Assembly: GCF_950295315.1 (NCBI RefSeq)
Contig: NC_080179.1
Coordinates: 69,096,615 to 69,160,614, forward strand
Source of the DNA: Erinaceus europaeus
Taxonomy: Eukaryota; Chordata; Mammalia; Eulipotyphla; Erinaceidae
Length of the DNA: 64,000 bases
Reading direction: 5' to 3'
Shown: piece after piece, positions 44,055 to 55,869 of the stretch
Position numbering within the stretch: position 1 is the first letter of the stretch
Layout of the letters: each line of letters opens with the position of its first letter
Notes under the pieces: model-generated
Told to the model about the DNA's origin: nothing
Database searches by the model: none
The model's input: only the letters and a program-made list of their open reading frames with translations
Made by a program: the position numbers and the translations under genes

Positions 44055-44315
44055 TTAAAAAATATTTATTTATTCTCTTTTGTTGCCCTTGTTTTATTGT
44101 TGTAGTCATCATTGGATAGGACAGAGAGAAATGGAGAGAGGAGGGGAAGACAGAGAAGGGGAGAGAAAGACAGACACCTGCAGACCTGCTTCACCACCTG
44201 TGAAGCAACATCCCTGCAGGTGGGGAGCCGGGGGTTTGAACCAGGATCCTTAATCTAGTCCTTGCGCTTTGTGCCACCTGCGCTTAACCTGTTGTGCTAC
44301 CACCCGACTCTTCCT
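44055..44315 (-). mobile_element. SINE family A, full length (antisense) with target-site duplication
   Basis: TATTCTCTTTTGTTGCCC, the core CCCTGCAGGTGGGGAGCC and the head GTGCTACCACCCGACTC. Flanks CTGCTTTATATCTT (44041-44054) and CTGCTTTACATCTT (44316-44329) differ at one base. Confidence 0.9.
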
Positions 44316-44319
44316 CTGC

Positions 44320-44715
44320 TTTACATCTTAATGCTTTTCAGCCACCAAGTTTCAGATACTACCATGATGTCAGCCTGACGTTCCTGGGCAGACGACCTCA
44401 CCAATGTGCCTTGCAACCCCACCTTACCAGAGCCCTGCCTCAGGTGGGAAAAAGAGAGATAGGCTGGAAATATGGGTCGACCTGTCAATGCCCATAGCCA
44501 GGGGAGAAACCACTGTAGAGCCAGATCTCCCACCTTCTGCACCCCATAAAAAGCTTTGCTCCATATTTCCAGAGGAATAAAGACTAGGGACCCTTCCAAT
44601 GAAGGGGAGGGTATATGGAACTCTGGTAGTATGAATTGTATGTAATTGTACCCCTCTTATCCCACAATCTTGTTGATCATTATGAAATCAATAATAAAAA
44701 ATAAAAAATAAAGGA
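44320..44715 (+). mobile_element. LINE-1 3' end (sense)
   Basis: AGCCACCAAGTTTCAGATAC, CACCAATGTGCCTTGC, CACCTTCTGCACCCCATAAA, TATGTAATTGTACCCCTC and an AATAATAAAAAATAAAA tail. Confidence 0.75.
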
Positions 44716-44989
44716 TTCCTGGTGACAATGTTTTGGTTCCCAGTGGAGTCGGGGTTCATAGTCCTCTACTACTAGTACTTCTCTTTCTTGCCCTTCTCCT
44801 CCTCCTTCTCCTCTTCCTTCTACTCCTTTCTCTTTTTGTATTTATATATTTAAATGACTCAGATGAATGATTTTTACTCCATTCTTAAAGGTTTCTAAAT
44901 CCCCCTTCTTGCTCTACCAAAGCATTCCTCACAGGGTTCTTTTTTTTTTTCTTCAGATATTTTAAACATTTTTTCTTCAGATATTTTGC

Positions 44990-45190
44990 CACTGGCCTTG
45001 AGTGTTGTCTGGTTGATCCATATACCCACCCTGTTCCTATATTTCTTTACTAGGGTAGGGCTCTGAAGAGGTGAAGTTCCAGCACACTTTGATGAGGTCA
45101 TCTGCCGATGGAATTGTAGTGGGATCTTCAACTTGGTGGCTGAGGCTACAGTGCTTCTCTGGATGTCTCAGCTCTAGTTGGAAGAGGTTT
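44990..45190 (-). mobile_element. LINE-1 3'-UTR fragment (antisense)
   Basis: TCTGGTTGATCCATATACCC, TAGGGTAGGGCTCTGAAGAG and CAACTTGGTGGCTGAGGC. A small tandem duplication of TTTTCTTCAGATATTTT precedes it (44945-44989). Confidence 0.6.
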
Positions 45191-45212
45191 GTTAAGTTCA
45201 TTAGTTGTCAAT

Positions 45213-45706
45213 TGTTGGGTAGTATGCCAGCTCCCCCGGCTTAAAGCCTCTGTCTCTAATCCTGCTTAACTAAGCACCGCCATGCCTGCAGGGCATTGGT
45301 TTGATCCCACTTAAAGCTGCGGTCTATTTACATAAACCACTGTTAACTAAGCACCACCCTGCCTCCAGGGCTTTGGTTTAATCCCGCTGGTTCATACTCT
45401 CTTTTTGCTCCGCCCCCTCTCCTTGTCACACCCTGATTTCCACCAGTCTCTTTTTGCTCCACCCTCTCTACATCACATCCTGTTTCCACCCTACTTGGCA
45501 AGTATATATACAGCTGCTCTTCTGTTTTGAAGACACTTGGGATTGCTTTCCAGCTCCGAGAGTTCCAAAGTGTATCTTCTGCGACTCTAGCTTGGCACGA
45601 GTTCCTGATCCCTCTCCCACGCAGCAGCCTAGGTTGGCTCCAGTTGAGTTCTCTCCAACACAGAGAGCACTCGCTTGGGAAGAAGCACCCTCAGGCTATC
45701 CCAGCA
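45213..45706 (+). mobile_element. Solo LTR of an endogenous retrovirus, 494 bp, 6-bp target duplication
   Basis: It begins TGTTGGGTAGTATGCCAGC, ends CTATCCCAGCA and is bracketed by GTCAAT at 45207-45212 and 45707-45712. TG...CA ends plus a 6-bp duplication are typical of LTR elements, most often class II (ERVK-like). A 77-bp internal tandem duplication begins at 45266 and 45343 (TTAACTAAGCACC). It shares blocks with the LTR at 63.5-63.9 kb (AGTATGCCAGCTCCC, GAGTTCTCTCCAAC, GAGAAGCACCCT/GAAGAAGCACCCT). No internal retroviral sequence is present. The 111-codon frame across it is incidental. Confidence 0.88.
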
Positions 45707-45712
45707 GTCAAT

Positions 45713-46690
45713 CTTTGTTGTTTTGGGGAAGACACTTTGTGTTCACTGTTACTCCATGGCCATACCTCCAGGAAATCCTTGCCAGTTAACATTTTCAAGG
45801 TTAGAATTAAAAATTTAATCTAAATAAGTATCTTCATGCAAAATAAATGTATATTTTCTAGTAAAATCAACGTAATGATGATAAAGAAAAAAACATAATA
45901 CTTAAAAGTCTATTATCAATTTCTATTTTAATTTTATGTACAGTATTATTAAAAGATAGCATTAAAATTATCTGGCATACTTGTTATATAGGGTAGCTAA
46001 CCAAAACAAAGAAATCTTTGTTATGTTTCTAGCAACTGATCTTTTCACATGTTCTTTCTCTTTTCTCTGTGACATTGTCTAACTGGGTACTATGTTAATT
46101 GTAATTGTATTTTCTTTCTTAGATCTTGTTTCATAGATGAAATGGATTGTTTTAAAATAACTCTCCTGGTTCTTAAGGATAATTTGAGGTGTTGTTTCCT
46201 TCTTCACTTTTACCCCATCCCTATGTTATTAAGATTTTGTTAGCATAAATCCTCATGCCTCAGTGGTTTAACAAAATAGAAATGTGCTTCAGAGTCACAT
46301 AAACAAAATGAATTTTCCTTATTGGAGTATAGCTTTTCTGCAAGGGGTGACATAGTTTCTTCCTGTCTTCTGATTCCTTTGTCTTCAAAATGCAGCTTCC
46401 TGCATGCTGCAGAATAGGAAAATGGCGCAAGAACCGCCATGTGAGCTGCTGACATGGTACCAGCTTCACAGGAAGTTCAGCATGGCTGGAATGCCCCAGC
46501 CAAACTGAGACCATCTTACCATTTGCCATGCATAGGGCTTGGGATTAAGCTCTGTGTGGTCTTAATATTTACCTATGGTCAGGCTCAGAGCCTGACCAAT
46601 AACAAAAATAATGACAAAACCTGCACTGCACTCTGTAAGATTGATCATAATGGAATAAGCAATATCAGTAATGCAGAAAATTTTTTAGGA
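45713..46690. other. Unrecognised sequence; perfect 21-bp palindrome at about 46577-46597
   Basis: GGTCAGGCTCAGAGCCTGACC is a 10-bp inverted repeat around one base. GAGACTCCATTTTGTAGATAG at about 46690 is antisense to the L1 3'-UTR motif at 35.27 kb. No gene is seen. Confidence 0.45.
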
Positions 46691-46799
46691 GACTCCATTT
46701 TGTAGATAGCTAGTATGGAAGTATAATAGGAAGCAGGTGAGCAGGGTATCTAAATCTAAGTAGACACTATTTCATTATGAACTTCATACTGACTCACTG

Positions 46800-48057
46800 C
46801 AGGCTATTGAGTACTTTTGCTTTCAGGTGTATATTTTGCTCTAATTTATGGATATATGTGAACATATGCCCTATCTCATGAGACCTGATCTATAGCTAGG
46901 TGTTGGGACTTTGGTAGGAAGTGAACCACCTGGAAAGAAATTAGAGAATCCTATGAAAGGAAAAATCTCATCTGAGTAATGAGGCTGAAGGGTTGACATT
47001 CCATGCCTGACATCTCTGGACACAGTCTGAAGTGAAGCATGCTGAGGTGGTATTCATTGCATTGATTAGGTTGGGATAGGTGAATGAGATACCATTTGGT
47101 ATGAATTGAGAGAAGCTTGCAGGAAAGTGAGCCCCACCCTAGAGGTTCCAGGACTGGGGAAACACAGGCTCTATAGAGGAAGCAGGAGGTTTCTACTGTC
47201 TTAGGGTTTAAGAAGGCAATACATAGTAATTGCAGCAATCATATTATTTGGCAGTTGGGTTAACTTTGAAAAACCCCTTTGTTAGGATTTGCTGTATCAT
47301 ACACACCATCACCATATTTTATGTTCTTTGACATTATTTGTATATAGCTATGCCATCAGTTGCTTCTGTTCTCCCTGTTCTCTTTTGTTTTTTAAGAGAG
47401 TCAACATATCAAAGACTCAGCCTATGATCTGTGCATTAAAAAGTTTGAGACATTCAATTTTTTTCCCTCTCATATTAATTAAAGTGATTTATATGACTAC
47501 AAATTAATAGGAATGTACATAAATACATTCCCACCACCAAAAGACTGTGTCCCATCCTACCCACTACCTCCCAACTCCCAGTGAAGCCAAACTTCTGCCC
47601 TTGCCCTCACCCCAGAGATTTTTACTTTATTACCCTACTTCAAATTCAGTCAAAACCTGCCTTAAGTTTTCCTTTCTGTTCTTCTTTCTCAACTTCTGTT
47701 TATGAGTGGGATGGATCATCCCAAACTTGTCTTTATCTTTCTGACTTAGCTCACTTAACATAATTCCTTCTAGCTCCATCCAAGATGGGTCAGAGAAGGT
47801 GGGTTCATTGTTCTTAATAGGTGAGCAGTATTACATTGTGTATATATACCACAGGTTTCTCAGCCATTCATCTGTTGTTGGGCACCTAGGTTGCTTCTAA
47901 GTTTTAGCTATTACAAACTGCACTGCTATGAACATAGGTGTACATATATATTTTTGGTTGGGTGTTATGGAGTCCTTGGGGTATATCCTTAGGAGAGGAA
48001 TTACTGGGTCATATGGAAGGTCCATGTCTAGCCTTGTGAGAGTTCCTGGAGATCATT
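46800..48057 (-). mobile_element. LINE-1 3' UTR plus end of ORF2 (antisense)
   Basis: GCTTTCAGGTGTATATTTTG, CATGCCTGACATCTCTGG and CATATTAATTAAAGTG cover the 3' UTR. TCTCAGCCATTCATCTGTTG, TTGCTTCTAAGTTTTAGC and GTCATATGGAAGGTCC are the conserved antisense end of ORF2. It is interrupted at 48057 by a SINE. Confidence 0.85.
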
Positions 48058-48316
48058 TTTAACCTTTTGTTGCCCTTGTTGTTCATGGTTGTTATTATTA
48101 TTGTTGTTATTGCTGTTGTTGTTGCATAGGACAGAAAGAGATAGAGAGGGGAAAGACAGAGAAGGGGGGAGAAAGACAGAGACCAGCAGACCTGCTTCAC
48201 CGCATGTGAAGTGACCCCCCCTGCAGGTGGGGACCACATGGGGCTCCAACCAGGATCCTTATTCTGGTCCTTGTGCTTGGCGCCATGTGCGCTTAATCCA
48301 CTGCGCTACCGCCCCA
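48058..48316 (-). mobile_element. SINE family A, full length (antisense)
   Basis: CCTTTTGTTGCCCTTGTTG, AGACCTGCTTCACCGCATG, CCCTGCAGGTGGGGACC and CCACTGCGCTACCGCCCC. It lies at the end of the L1 ORF2 remnant. Confidence 0.88.
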
Positions 48317-48486
48317 GGGTACTTGATTTTTAAAAAGAATTTAAACAACAAGTTCTTGGAGGAGATTATACAAGAGAAGACTTGAAAAAAAAATAAACTG
48401 GTAGAACTCAAATAGTGATGAAAGACATAAGGGAAGTTACAAGATGATAACAGTCCGGGTATAAAAGTCATATTTAAAGTAGCAAA

Positions 48487-48712
48487 GAGCATGGCCACGA
48501 GAGAGCTCTCTCAGTTGAGTGCTCGCTTTGTCACACATGAGGACCTGAGTTTAAGCCCCCAGATACCACATGAGAGCTCTGTGCGAAAGGGAAAATTCAC
48601 AGGTGATGGAGCTGGTACCTCTCCGCTTTTTGTCTCTCTCCATCTCTGTCTCTCATACTCTATCTGGGAAAAAAAACTCATTTGAGAATAGTAGAATTTT
48701 GTGGATATGAAC
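48487..48712 (+). mobile_element. SINE family C/D-related copy
   Basis: GAGAGCTCTCTCAGTTGAG, ACATGAGGACCTGAGTTTAAG, CCCCCAGATACCACATGAG, a CT body and GAATAGTAGAATTTTGTGG. A tRNA-like head is present; the exact family is uncertain. Confidence 0.5.
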
Positions 48713-48907
48713 CAGGTGTGGTGGTGCATCTAGTTAAGTGCACACACTGCAATGCACAATGACCCAGGTTCAAGCCCCTGATAGTGGGCCACCTGCAGGG
48801 GAAAAGTTTCATGAGTGGTGAATCGGTGCTTTGGGAGTCTCTCTATCTCTCTTTTATCTCAATTTATCTCTGGATCTATTCAGTAGTAAATAAATAATAT
48901 TTAAAAA
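48713..48907 (+). mobile_element. SINE family B
   Basis: GTGGTGGTGCATCTAGTTAAG, GCAATGCACAATGACCC, GCCACCTGCAGGGGAAAAG and an AGTAAATAAATAATA tail. Confidence 0.82.
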
Positions 48908-48913
48908 TAGAAT

Positions 48914-49160
48914 TTGGGAGTCGGGCAGCAACGCATCTGGTTAAGCGCAGGTGGAGGCAAAACGCCAAGAACCGGCATAAGGATCCTGGTTTGATCCCCC
49001 GGCTCCCCACCTACAGGGGAGTCGCTTCACAGGCGGTGAAGCAGGTCTGCAGGTGTCTGTTTTTCTCTCCGCCCTCTCGTCTTCCCCTCCTCTCCAGCAA
49101 GAATAACCACAACAATAAAACAAAGGCAACAAAAAGGAATAAATAAACAGAAGAGAAATA
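48914..49160 (+). mobile_element. SINE family A with shortened tail
   Basis: GGGAGTCGGGCAGCAACGC, GGTTTGATCCCCCGGC, the CACCTACAGGGGAGTCGC core and CAATAAAACAAAGGCAAC. The pyrimidine linker is shorter than in other A copies. Confidence 0.85.
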
Positions 49161-49164
49161 ATAT

Positions 49165-49935
49165 CTAAATACCAACTGTTTAGCAAAACAAAGCATGCTT
49201 TGTCTCAGGGAATACTTCTCAGGAAGCCAGCATGGGAGCTGTCCACAAGAAGGGACCTAACCTATCCTGATGGAAGTTGCACTAGCTCCTGGCTGTTCCA
49301 TCAGGAACTTGTAGTCCCTCCACTGTGGTGCAGTGAGAAGTGAACACTGACATCTTGTTATCCAAGTTCAATACTGAGTCATTTCTCCCCTGACACTGAC
49401 ATAGAAATTTCAATAGTCCCTGTGCGGAGACTAGAAACATAGGCACGCAAATGAATTTTTTCGATGCCATTACGATCTCTTTCACAGTTGGCAAACACGT
49501 CATTTATTTACAAGTACATCTAATAACTAGAAACTATGGCAAGAGAACAAAATGTGGGTCTTATAGAAATAACATATCCCACAACAAGTGAGAAATGGGA
49601 GGTAGGGAGAATATGAAGTATACTAACATTTTTGGGGAGAAAATAATGATTAATATTGTAGCATGTAAATCTTTAAATAATCTTATGACTTAAATGTTGC
49701 ACGTGTGTTGATTGTATGCATATGTGTAACTTTAGAGCTATTTTAGGGATCAATACCTATTATCGTGAATTGTAGGCATTTTCTTTTTTTATGCTTTTAA
49801 TTTCTAAGAAAATTAAAGGTAATACACTTATTTAAGACAATGCATAGTTTATAATTTCATTTTGGGAAAGAATCTATCTAGCCACTGATCTTTTTGCTTA
49901 AATATGTTTGAAAAGAAATGTTTAGTTTGGTTTTC
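49165..49935. other. No recognisable gene; 73-codon minus-strand frame unsupported
   Basis: The frame 49282-49503 (minus) has no domain or homologue that I recognise. The sequence becomes AT-rich after 49560. Confidence 0.4.
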
Positions 49936-49939
49936 CAAC

Positions 49940-50110
49940 ATCAGGACCAGAAAGATAGGTAACCAGGCAGGGTATGTGTCTTGGCACGCTGTCTTGCATG
50001 GCTTGGGTTTGAACCTTGAAGCACATGGGAGTTCTACAACAGTAGGGGAAGCCTCAGCACTGTAGTGTCTCTCTGAACAAACAAACAAATGAATCAATGA
50101 ACCAATGGCT
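49940..50110 (+). mobile_element. Divergent tRNA-like SINE
   Basis: GACCAGAAAGATAGGTAACC, GGCTTGGGTTTGAACCTTG and GGGAAGCCTCAGCACTGTAG, then (AAAC)n. Confidence 0.45.
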
Positions 50111-50114
50111 TAGT

Positions 50115-51640
50115 TAGTTAATGAAAGAAAACTGTACAGGGTGTGGAGAACGCATACATGCACAAGACCAGGCTCTGCAAAGATAGATAAAGAACAGTGG
50201 GTTTTTTTTCAGTTCATGAAATTAAATTTTTTTCATCTTAGTGGTTTTTTTAAAACTTTACTTGGAATAGTTTTGTTTAGGTATGAATGAATCATTTTAA
50301 AAGCACTGTCATTACTTGTGCAGAAATAGAGCAAATTTCTGCCTTTTAACTTCTAAATTCAGAGTGTCCACATGTATATAAAGTAATACATGCACATAGA
50401 CACGTATACACATGCATGTTTATATGTGTGTGTATATGGAGAGAGAGAAGGAAAGATGTTTCTAATAATACAAAATAGATTTTTGGAGTATATAAAAATA
50501 GTAGTTACATTATGATTCATTTTGGAATTTTAGTGTGTCTGTGCATTGCTCACACTTGTGTTTTAGATAGGAATTGAAGCTATCTAGAAGTAGTCTATCA
50601 CAATATTGAGTAGTTAGTTTCAGTTTAAAAGGAATTGTATTTTTTGTCATCTTCCCCCCCTTGTTTTTTGAATCAATATGAATTGTCTTAATAATTAAAA
50701 ATTTAGAAGCACAGAGTGGCAAATCATACGCCTGGAGAGACAGAGGAAAGATCTCTATGGATTTCACAAAGTGCTCATTTTATCCATAGACTTTTCACTA
50801 AAGTCTCGCAAAGGCAAATTAAGTGATTTACCTGGCTCCTTGATATTTTTAAAATAATTAACACTGTTATGTAGGTGAAGAAGGAATTACATAACAAATA
50901 AAATGGGAAGAATCCTATACAAAAGCTTCCATTTTCCTTATACTTTTTTTTTTTTTTGTAAATGGGAAATGTTTTAGCTGATATGAATAGGCAAGAAAAT
51001 TTACACATCTGTTGAGTGCCAGAAATGTTATGAAATTTCATCAGGCCAACCTAGTTGCTCTCCTTTTCACTTCAATTTCTCTGTGGTTTGCATTATTATT
51101 TACTAACTAGATTACAGTCTGCTGTTTTCTTTTCTTTTTTTTTCTCCAGTCTGCTGTTTTCAATTCATTTCTCAGTTTTTTTTTTTCTTTCATGTAAGGA
51201 TTTCTTTCTTTTTGTCAAATAGTTCATTCATTCATTTGACTTCTGTGTGGAGAATGAGTAGTTACATAGCAATCTGAAAGCCACAGGAAAATGTCAGAGG
51301 TGTTTCTTAATGCGTTCTACAAATTACTATAACAGCTGAAAAATATGTCAAGGACAGGAAATCACCTTCTCCAACTAGAAATTTACTGTCCATTTGGTCA
51401 AATGAAATCTTAAGTTAGTGGGGGTGATTACAACTCTTTTAATTTTATTTTAAGTTAGGAGACTTAGAAGAGATGTACAAAAGAGGTATAAATTTTATGA
51501 ATAGTCCAGGGAGCTGGAGTTCTCAATAATAGTATGCTGTTATTTAATTAAAAAAACTGTAAAATACACATAGAAACAGAAACTAAATTATAGTCAGACA
51601 TTTTTCTGAAAGGTTTCATTTGTGTATTTATTTATGTGAC
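50115..51640. other. AT-rich sequence without recognisable gene
   Basis: Contains T-runs (50945-50959, 51175-51189) and a short CA/TG-alternating patch near 50390-50430. No exon or repeat family is recognised. Confidence 0.45.
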
Positions 51641-51750
51641 CATAGCATTTCTCAGTTTATTGTGGTGCTGAGGGTTGAACCTGGGACCTTTGAGGCTTAG
51701 GCATAAAAATCGGTTGCATAAACCACTATACTATCACCCTAGTCCTACAT
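51640..51750 (-). mobile_element. SINE family E (antisense)
   Basis: GGTGCTGAGGGTTGAACCTGG, CTTTGAGGCTTAGGCAT and AAACCACTATACTATCACCC. Confidence 0.65.
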
Positions 51751-52045
51751 TTTTCTTTATTTATTTCAGAATATGTAACAGTAGATGGGACGTTCCTTTC
51801 CTCACATGTGACAACAAACAATGCTGTATAAAAATATGTGGGAACATAATCTGTATTTTCTGAGGGTTGCTTTTCATAAATGAAAACAATTCTTGGAATA
51901 TGACTTATGCCTAAATGTAGATACGTGTGTATACATTCTTTATCTTTTAGTATTCCTAAAATCAGTTATTCTGTGAACTCTAAATATTTTCCTCTCCCAA
52001 AGTAGTGTTTATGTGTTTCTCTTCAAGTCTTCCTAACCCTATCTT

Positions 52046-52214
52046 TAGGTTCAGCTGTTGTTGCCCCAACCAGTTCTGCACCTGCTTTGACCAGCCTTGC
52101 TCAATTCTGAGCAGGTGTGACAAAACCTCTTCTGAAACCAGTACCTACTTAGCACCTTCTTCCCGTAGGCAGAATCAACATAACGATGTGGGTTACCTGT
52201 GGGGATTCACCTGG
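52046..52214 (+). other. Candidate exon-like segment (weak)
   Basis: TATCTTTAG at its left and CTGGTAAGTT at its right resemble splice acceptor and donor. One frame is open throughout and Cys-rich at the start (SCCCPNQFCTCFDQPC). No homologue is recognised and single open segments of this size are common by chance. Confidence 0.15.
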
Positions 52215-53625
52215 TAAGTTAATGCCAAAGCACCATCCAACCTTAAGTAGTAAATGATGGAATCTAAAGGGATAGAAATGATAAACATGTTTTTCTTTAT
52301 TCTCTCAAAAGACAGTTCATAGATTTATCTTTTAATGTTTCCTTTAAGTAATTGGTAAGAACACTGGACTTATCATTTTTCTGTTCAATGCAGTTGAATT
52401 TAGTCCTTCCCCTTTTTGTGTTCCCGCTATCCGATAACGTTCTAAATTACCTACATACAGTACTTCGACTAGTGCTTTGTATTTGCAGAAGCCAAGATTA
52501 AAATAAAACAAGGATTTCTGGAAACCTATCAGAATGGGACTTCATAACTGATAGTAATGAATGCTGGGTAGTTATACATATAGTAGGCATAATCTTGAGA
52601 AATTTCACATATCTGACAATGATGCTAGAGTAATAACACTCATCTTACTCATATATTACACGATTTAAAAATAACATTTCTAGTCTATCAACAGTAAAGC
52701 ATCATATATGGTAAAAACAATGTGAGCTTTATAGTTCTCATTAGAACATATTACAGAATTGTCATTTGGGAAAGTCATCAAGACTTTGATGTAAAAAAAA
52801 AAGTAATGACTATATCACAGAGGTGCAGCTTCTCATAAAGACATTTATCCTGTATTCTGAGTTATGTGGTACATATCTGAGAATTGGCAAGTGATATGAA
52901 CTGATTTAATTTGAATCTTAGAATTTGTAATGGTCAGCGGTCATCTCTGCTGGATTCAAGCCTAGAAAAATGTTGTTCCAAGGGCTATAAGTCACCATAT
53001 TTAATCATGTAAGCTAGATAATGTCACCAACACCAAGGAGACAATGCCTAAAAATTATGAAAGATAAACTGAACCTTGGACAAAGATAAATTAAGAAAGA
53101 TGAACTATTTGAACCTTGGTCATATCTGAAAGCACTGTTCCATTAAAATGATTCAAGTAGTTCATCACTTCTTAAATAAGTCTGAGCTGGCCTTTAGCCT
53201 CTCACAATAGGAGGTAAAAGAAACACAGCCATCACTTTCCTCTTGAATGTAGAAGAAGGCAGAGCCTTTAGCTTTCTATAATTACTTAATTGTTCATGAT
53301 ATCCTGAGAATAAATTTCACCTAGTTTTGATTTCTTAGTTGTTGCTCACTTCCTCCAGAAAACTCTTTTCTGGTTTTGAGTAGACTATTTCTCCTGATTT
53401 ATCTTCTCATAGAGCTTCCACCAGTGCAATGGGTGTCGGGCTCTAAACTGCACCATGAACATGGCAGAACAGGTGAAAACTCTGGTGAACTATCCTGCCA
53501 GTTCAAAATTACCTTCTTGGTGATTGTGGGCATACCATGGGATTGACCGCTATAGATTTAGCCCATGGAATTAAAATCACCTGAAATGTGAAATAATGAG
53601 TATATAGTATATCCTTGCAGTGATA
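52215..53625. other. AT-rich sequence without recognisable gene or repeat
   Basis: No SINE or L1 landmarks were found. Short poly-A (52790-52802) only. Confidence 0.4.
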
Positions 53626-53640
53626 GACAAGGTACTTTCT

Positions 53641-53914
53641 TTCTTTTTTAAATTATATTTATTTTCCCTTTTGTTGTCCTTGTTGTGTTTTATTGTTGTT
53701 GTTATTGATGTTGTTGTCATTGTTAGATAGGACAGAGAGAAATGGAGAAAGGAGTGGAAGACAGAGAGGGGAGAGAAAGACAGACACCTGCTTCAATACT
53801 TGTGAAGCGACTCCCCTTCAGGTGGGGGGCCAGGGGCTTGAACCGGGATCCTTATGCCAGTCCTTGTGCTTTGTGCCACGTGTGCTTAACCCACTGCGCT
53901 ACGGCCTGACTCCT
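53641..53914 (-). mobile_element. SINE family A, full length (antisense) with target-site duplication
   Basis: The tail complement TTTTCCCTTTTGTTGTCC, core CCCCTTCAGGTGGGG and head CACTGCGCTACGGCCTGAC are present. GACAAGGTACTTTCT (53626-53640) and GACAAGATACTTTCT (53915-53929) bracket it with one mismatch. Confidence 0.93.
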
Positions 53915-53929
53915 GACAAGATACTTTCT

Positions 53930-54550
53930 ATCATTTAATTCTCTTGGAGAATGTAACTCGTAATTACTTGTTAATTTGGAGATATTTTTTACCCACAAAA
54001 ATGAACATCCCAAAGGTTATGGTCTTACTTTCCTGCTATATGTAAATGAGGCTTTTATCTTAATGTAGACATTATTCATGCTTTTAAATGTCTGCAAGAT
54101 TAGTTCCTCAAGTGTTCCTTGAACCAACTTGATGATTATACTTATCACATAATTTGTGAGTTAACGACCAAGGGCATATCTCTTATATGGAAGACCTATC
54201 TGTAATATTTCAATAAGTTTCAATTAATAGTTTCTAATATCACTCATATTTACATAACAGTTTTGAGAAACATAAGAGTCATTGATAAATTCATTCTGGA
54301 AATCTTTTTTGTTCTTCCATTAAATATATGAGAAAATGTTATTATTTTTTAAATAACTAGAACTACTTTTTCTTTAAGATGAATGGATGTCCTAAACAGG
54401 TTCTTCCATGTGTCAAAACATTCTCTTTTCAACCAGACCAGTTACAATTCCTGACCAGTGCCCACACATTCCAGCCTTACCTAATAGAGTTTGCCACATC
54501 AGATGAGCCTAATAGCCCTCAGGCATAAGCTGTAAATGTTGGCAACTTTT
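53930..54550. other. No recognisable gene or repeat
   Basis: AT-rich sequence. Confidence 0.45.
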
Positions 54551-54552
54551 TA

Positions 54553-54746
54553 AAAACAATATGATTAGTGATTTAATTAACAAAACTGTAAGATAACAGA
54601 GGTACAATTCCACACTGTTCCCAACATCAGAATTCCATGCCCCACCCCTACTGAAGCCTTCCCTATTCTTTATTCCTCTCTGGGAGTATGGACCAAAATT
54701 CTTTATGGGGTGCAGAAGGTGGAAGGTCTGGCTTCTGTAATTGCTT
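54553..54746 (-). mobile_element. LINE-1 3' end, short (antisense)
   Basis: AGTGATTTAATTAACAAAAC, AATTCCACACTGTTCCCAAC, CTGGGAGTATGGACC and GGCTTCTGTAATTGC. This is a severely 5'-truncated insertion of about 190 bases. Confidence 0.8.
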
Positions 54747-54749
54747 GGC

Positions 54750-55865
54750 AACTTTTAATGTTTGGATTCTCTAAGCTTTTCTTTCCTTTACTGTGGTGTT
54801 CTTCAATTTTTATAAAGATCAGAAACTGGTAGGCAACTCAAGGAAGCAACCTAATATTTGGAACAACTTGTTTCCAGAAATCAGGAAAATGGTATGAGAA
54901 GTGACAGGGGAGCCTACATCGGTAGATTTTTGCCAAGACGGAAGGCCCACAAGGGTGGCATTAATTGTGTCTTCTAAGCCATCTTTTTGGCGCTTCTGTC
55001 CCTGTGAAGCCAGTGCGCCATCTGACCTTTTAGGCAGGCTGCCATTTTAACAGATGGGACCAAATACAGGGGGCTCCAGGACCGCGACTACCATCAACCC
55101 TGGTTTTGAACAGGGTTTTCTGTAGAAATACCCAACTTTCCTCCAGTTCATCCTTCAGTCCCAATGACAAGTCTTCCTTTAAGAGAAAGCAAAACAGGAA
55201 ACCATTTTCTCTCAGAAGCTTGGTGCTATTAGAATATGAACTGGTGCCAATTCTTGCACATGCTACATTATCCGCACGACTTTAGCAAATTGACTCCTTT
55301 AAAATATTCCCTTAAAGACAGTTTATAATGGTCTAGTTTAGCCTTATGGTTTGGTAAGTGCATTGAATCTTTTGGATGTTATTATTTTTAATGTCCCCAG
55401 CACTGATATCAACATATTTGACCTTGTGGTTACTGATTATTAGGAAAAATGATCAAGATGAGTTAGAAGCAAGGAAGCTGTGAAACAATTTTATATGCAC
55501 AGATGCTCTTAATAAATTTGTAACAAAACAGACTGAAGCACATTATTGTCATGTTGGCATGTGTCATTCTGATGATAGAAAGTACTCGAATTCAGAAGGA
55601 GAAGCAATCAGTCATTTCCCACTTCAAGATCTTTCCATCAGAACTTAATTTAGGCAGAGCTATACACAGTGATTCAAAGGGATTTATCACACCTTTCTTA
55701 CTTTTGATAAATGTATTCACTTGGATAGATATTAACACAAACCTAAGATGACCTTTGTTCTTCTATAACAAAAATAATTAATTGGAATAGGACATTTGGT
55801 GAATTCAGGCATTTAGAAGAAAAAAACCCACAAAACTGTAAGCATACAGAACTACACTAAACTTT
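54750..55865. other. No recognisable gene or repeat
   Basis: The section 54950-55110 is more GC-rich than its surroundings but shows no open frame or repeat landmark. Confidence 0.4.
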
Positions 55866-55869
55866 AGGT

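Noticed and set aside
45454..45823. 111- and 98-codon frames suggestive of a gene
   Set aside because: They overlap a solo LTR and its flank; no gag, pol or env similarity is visible.
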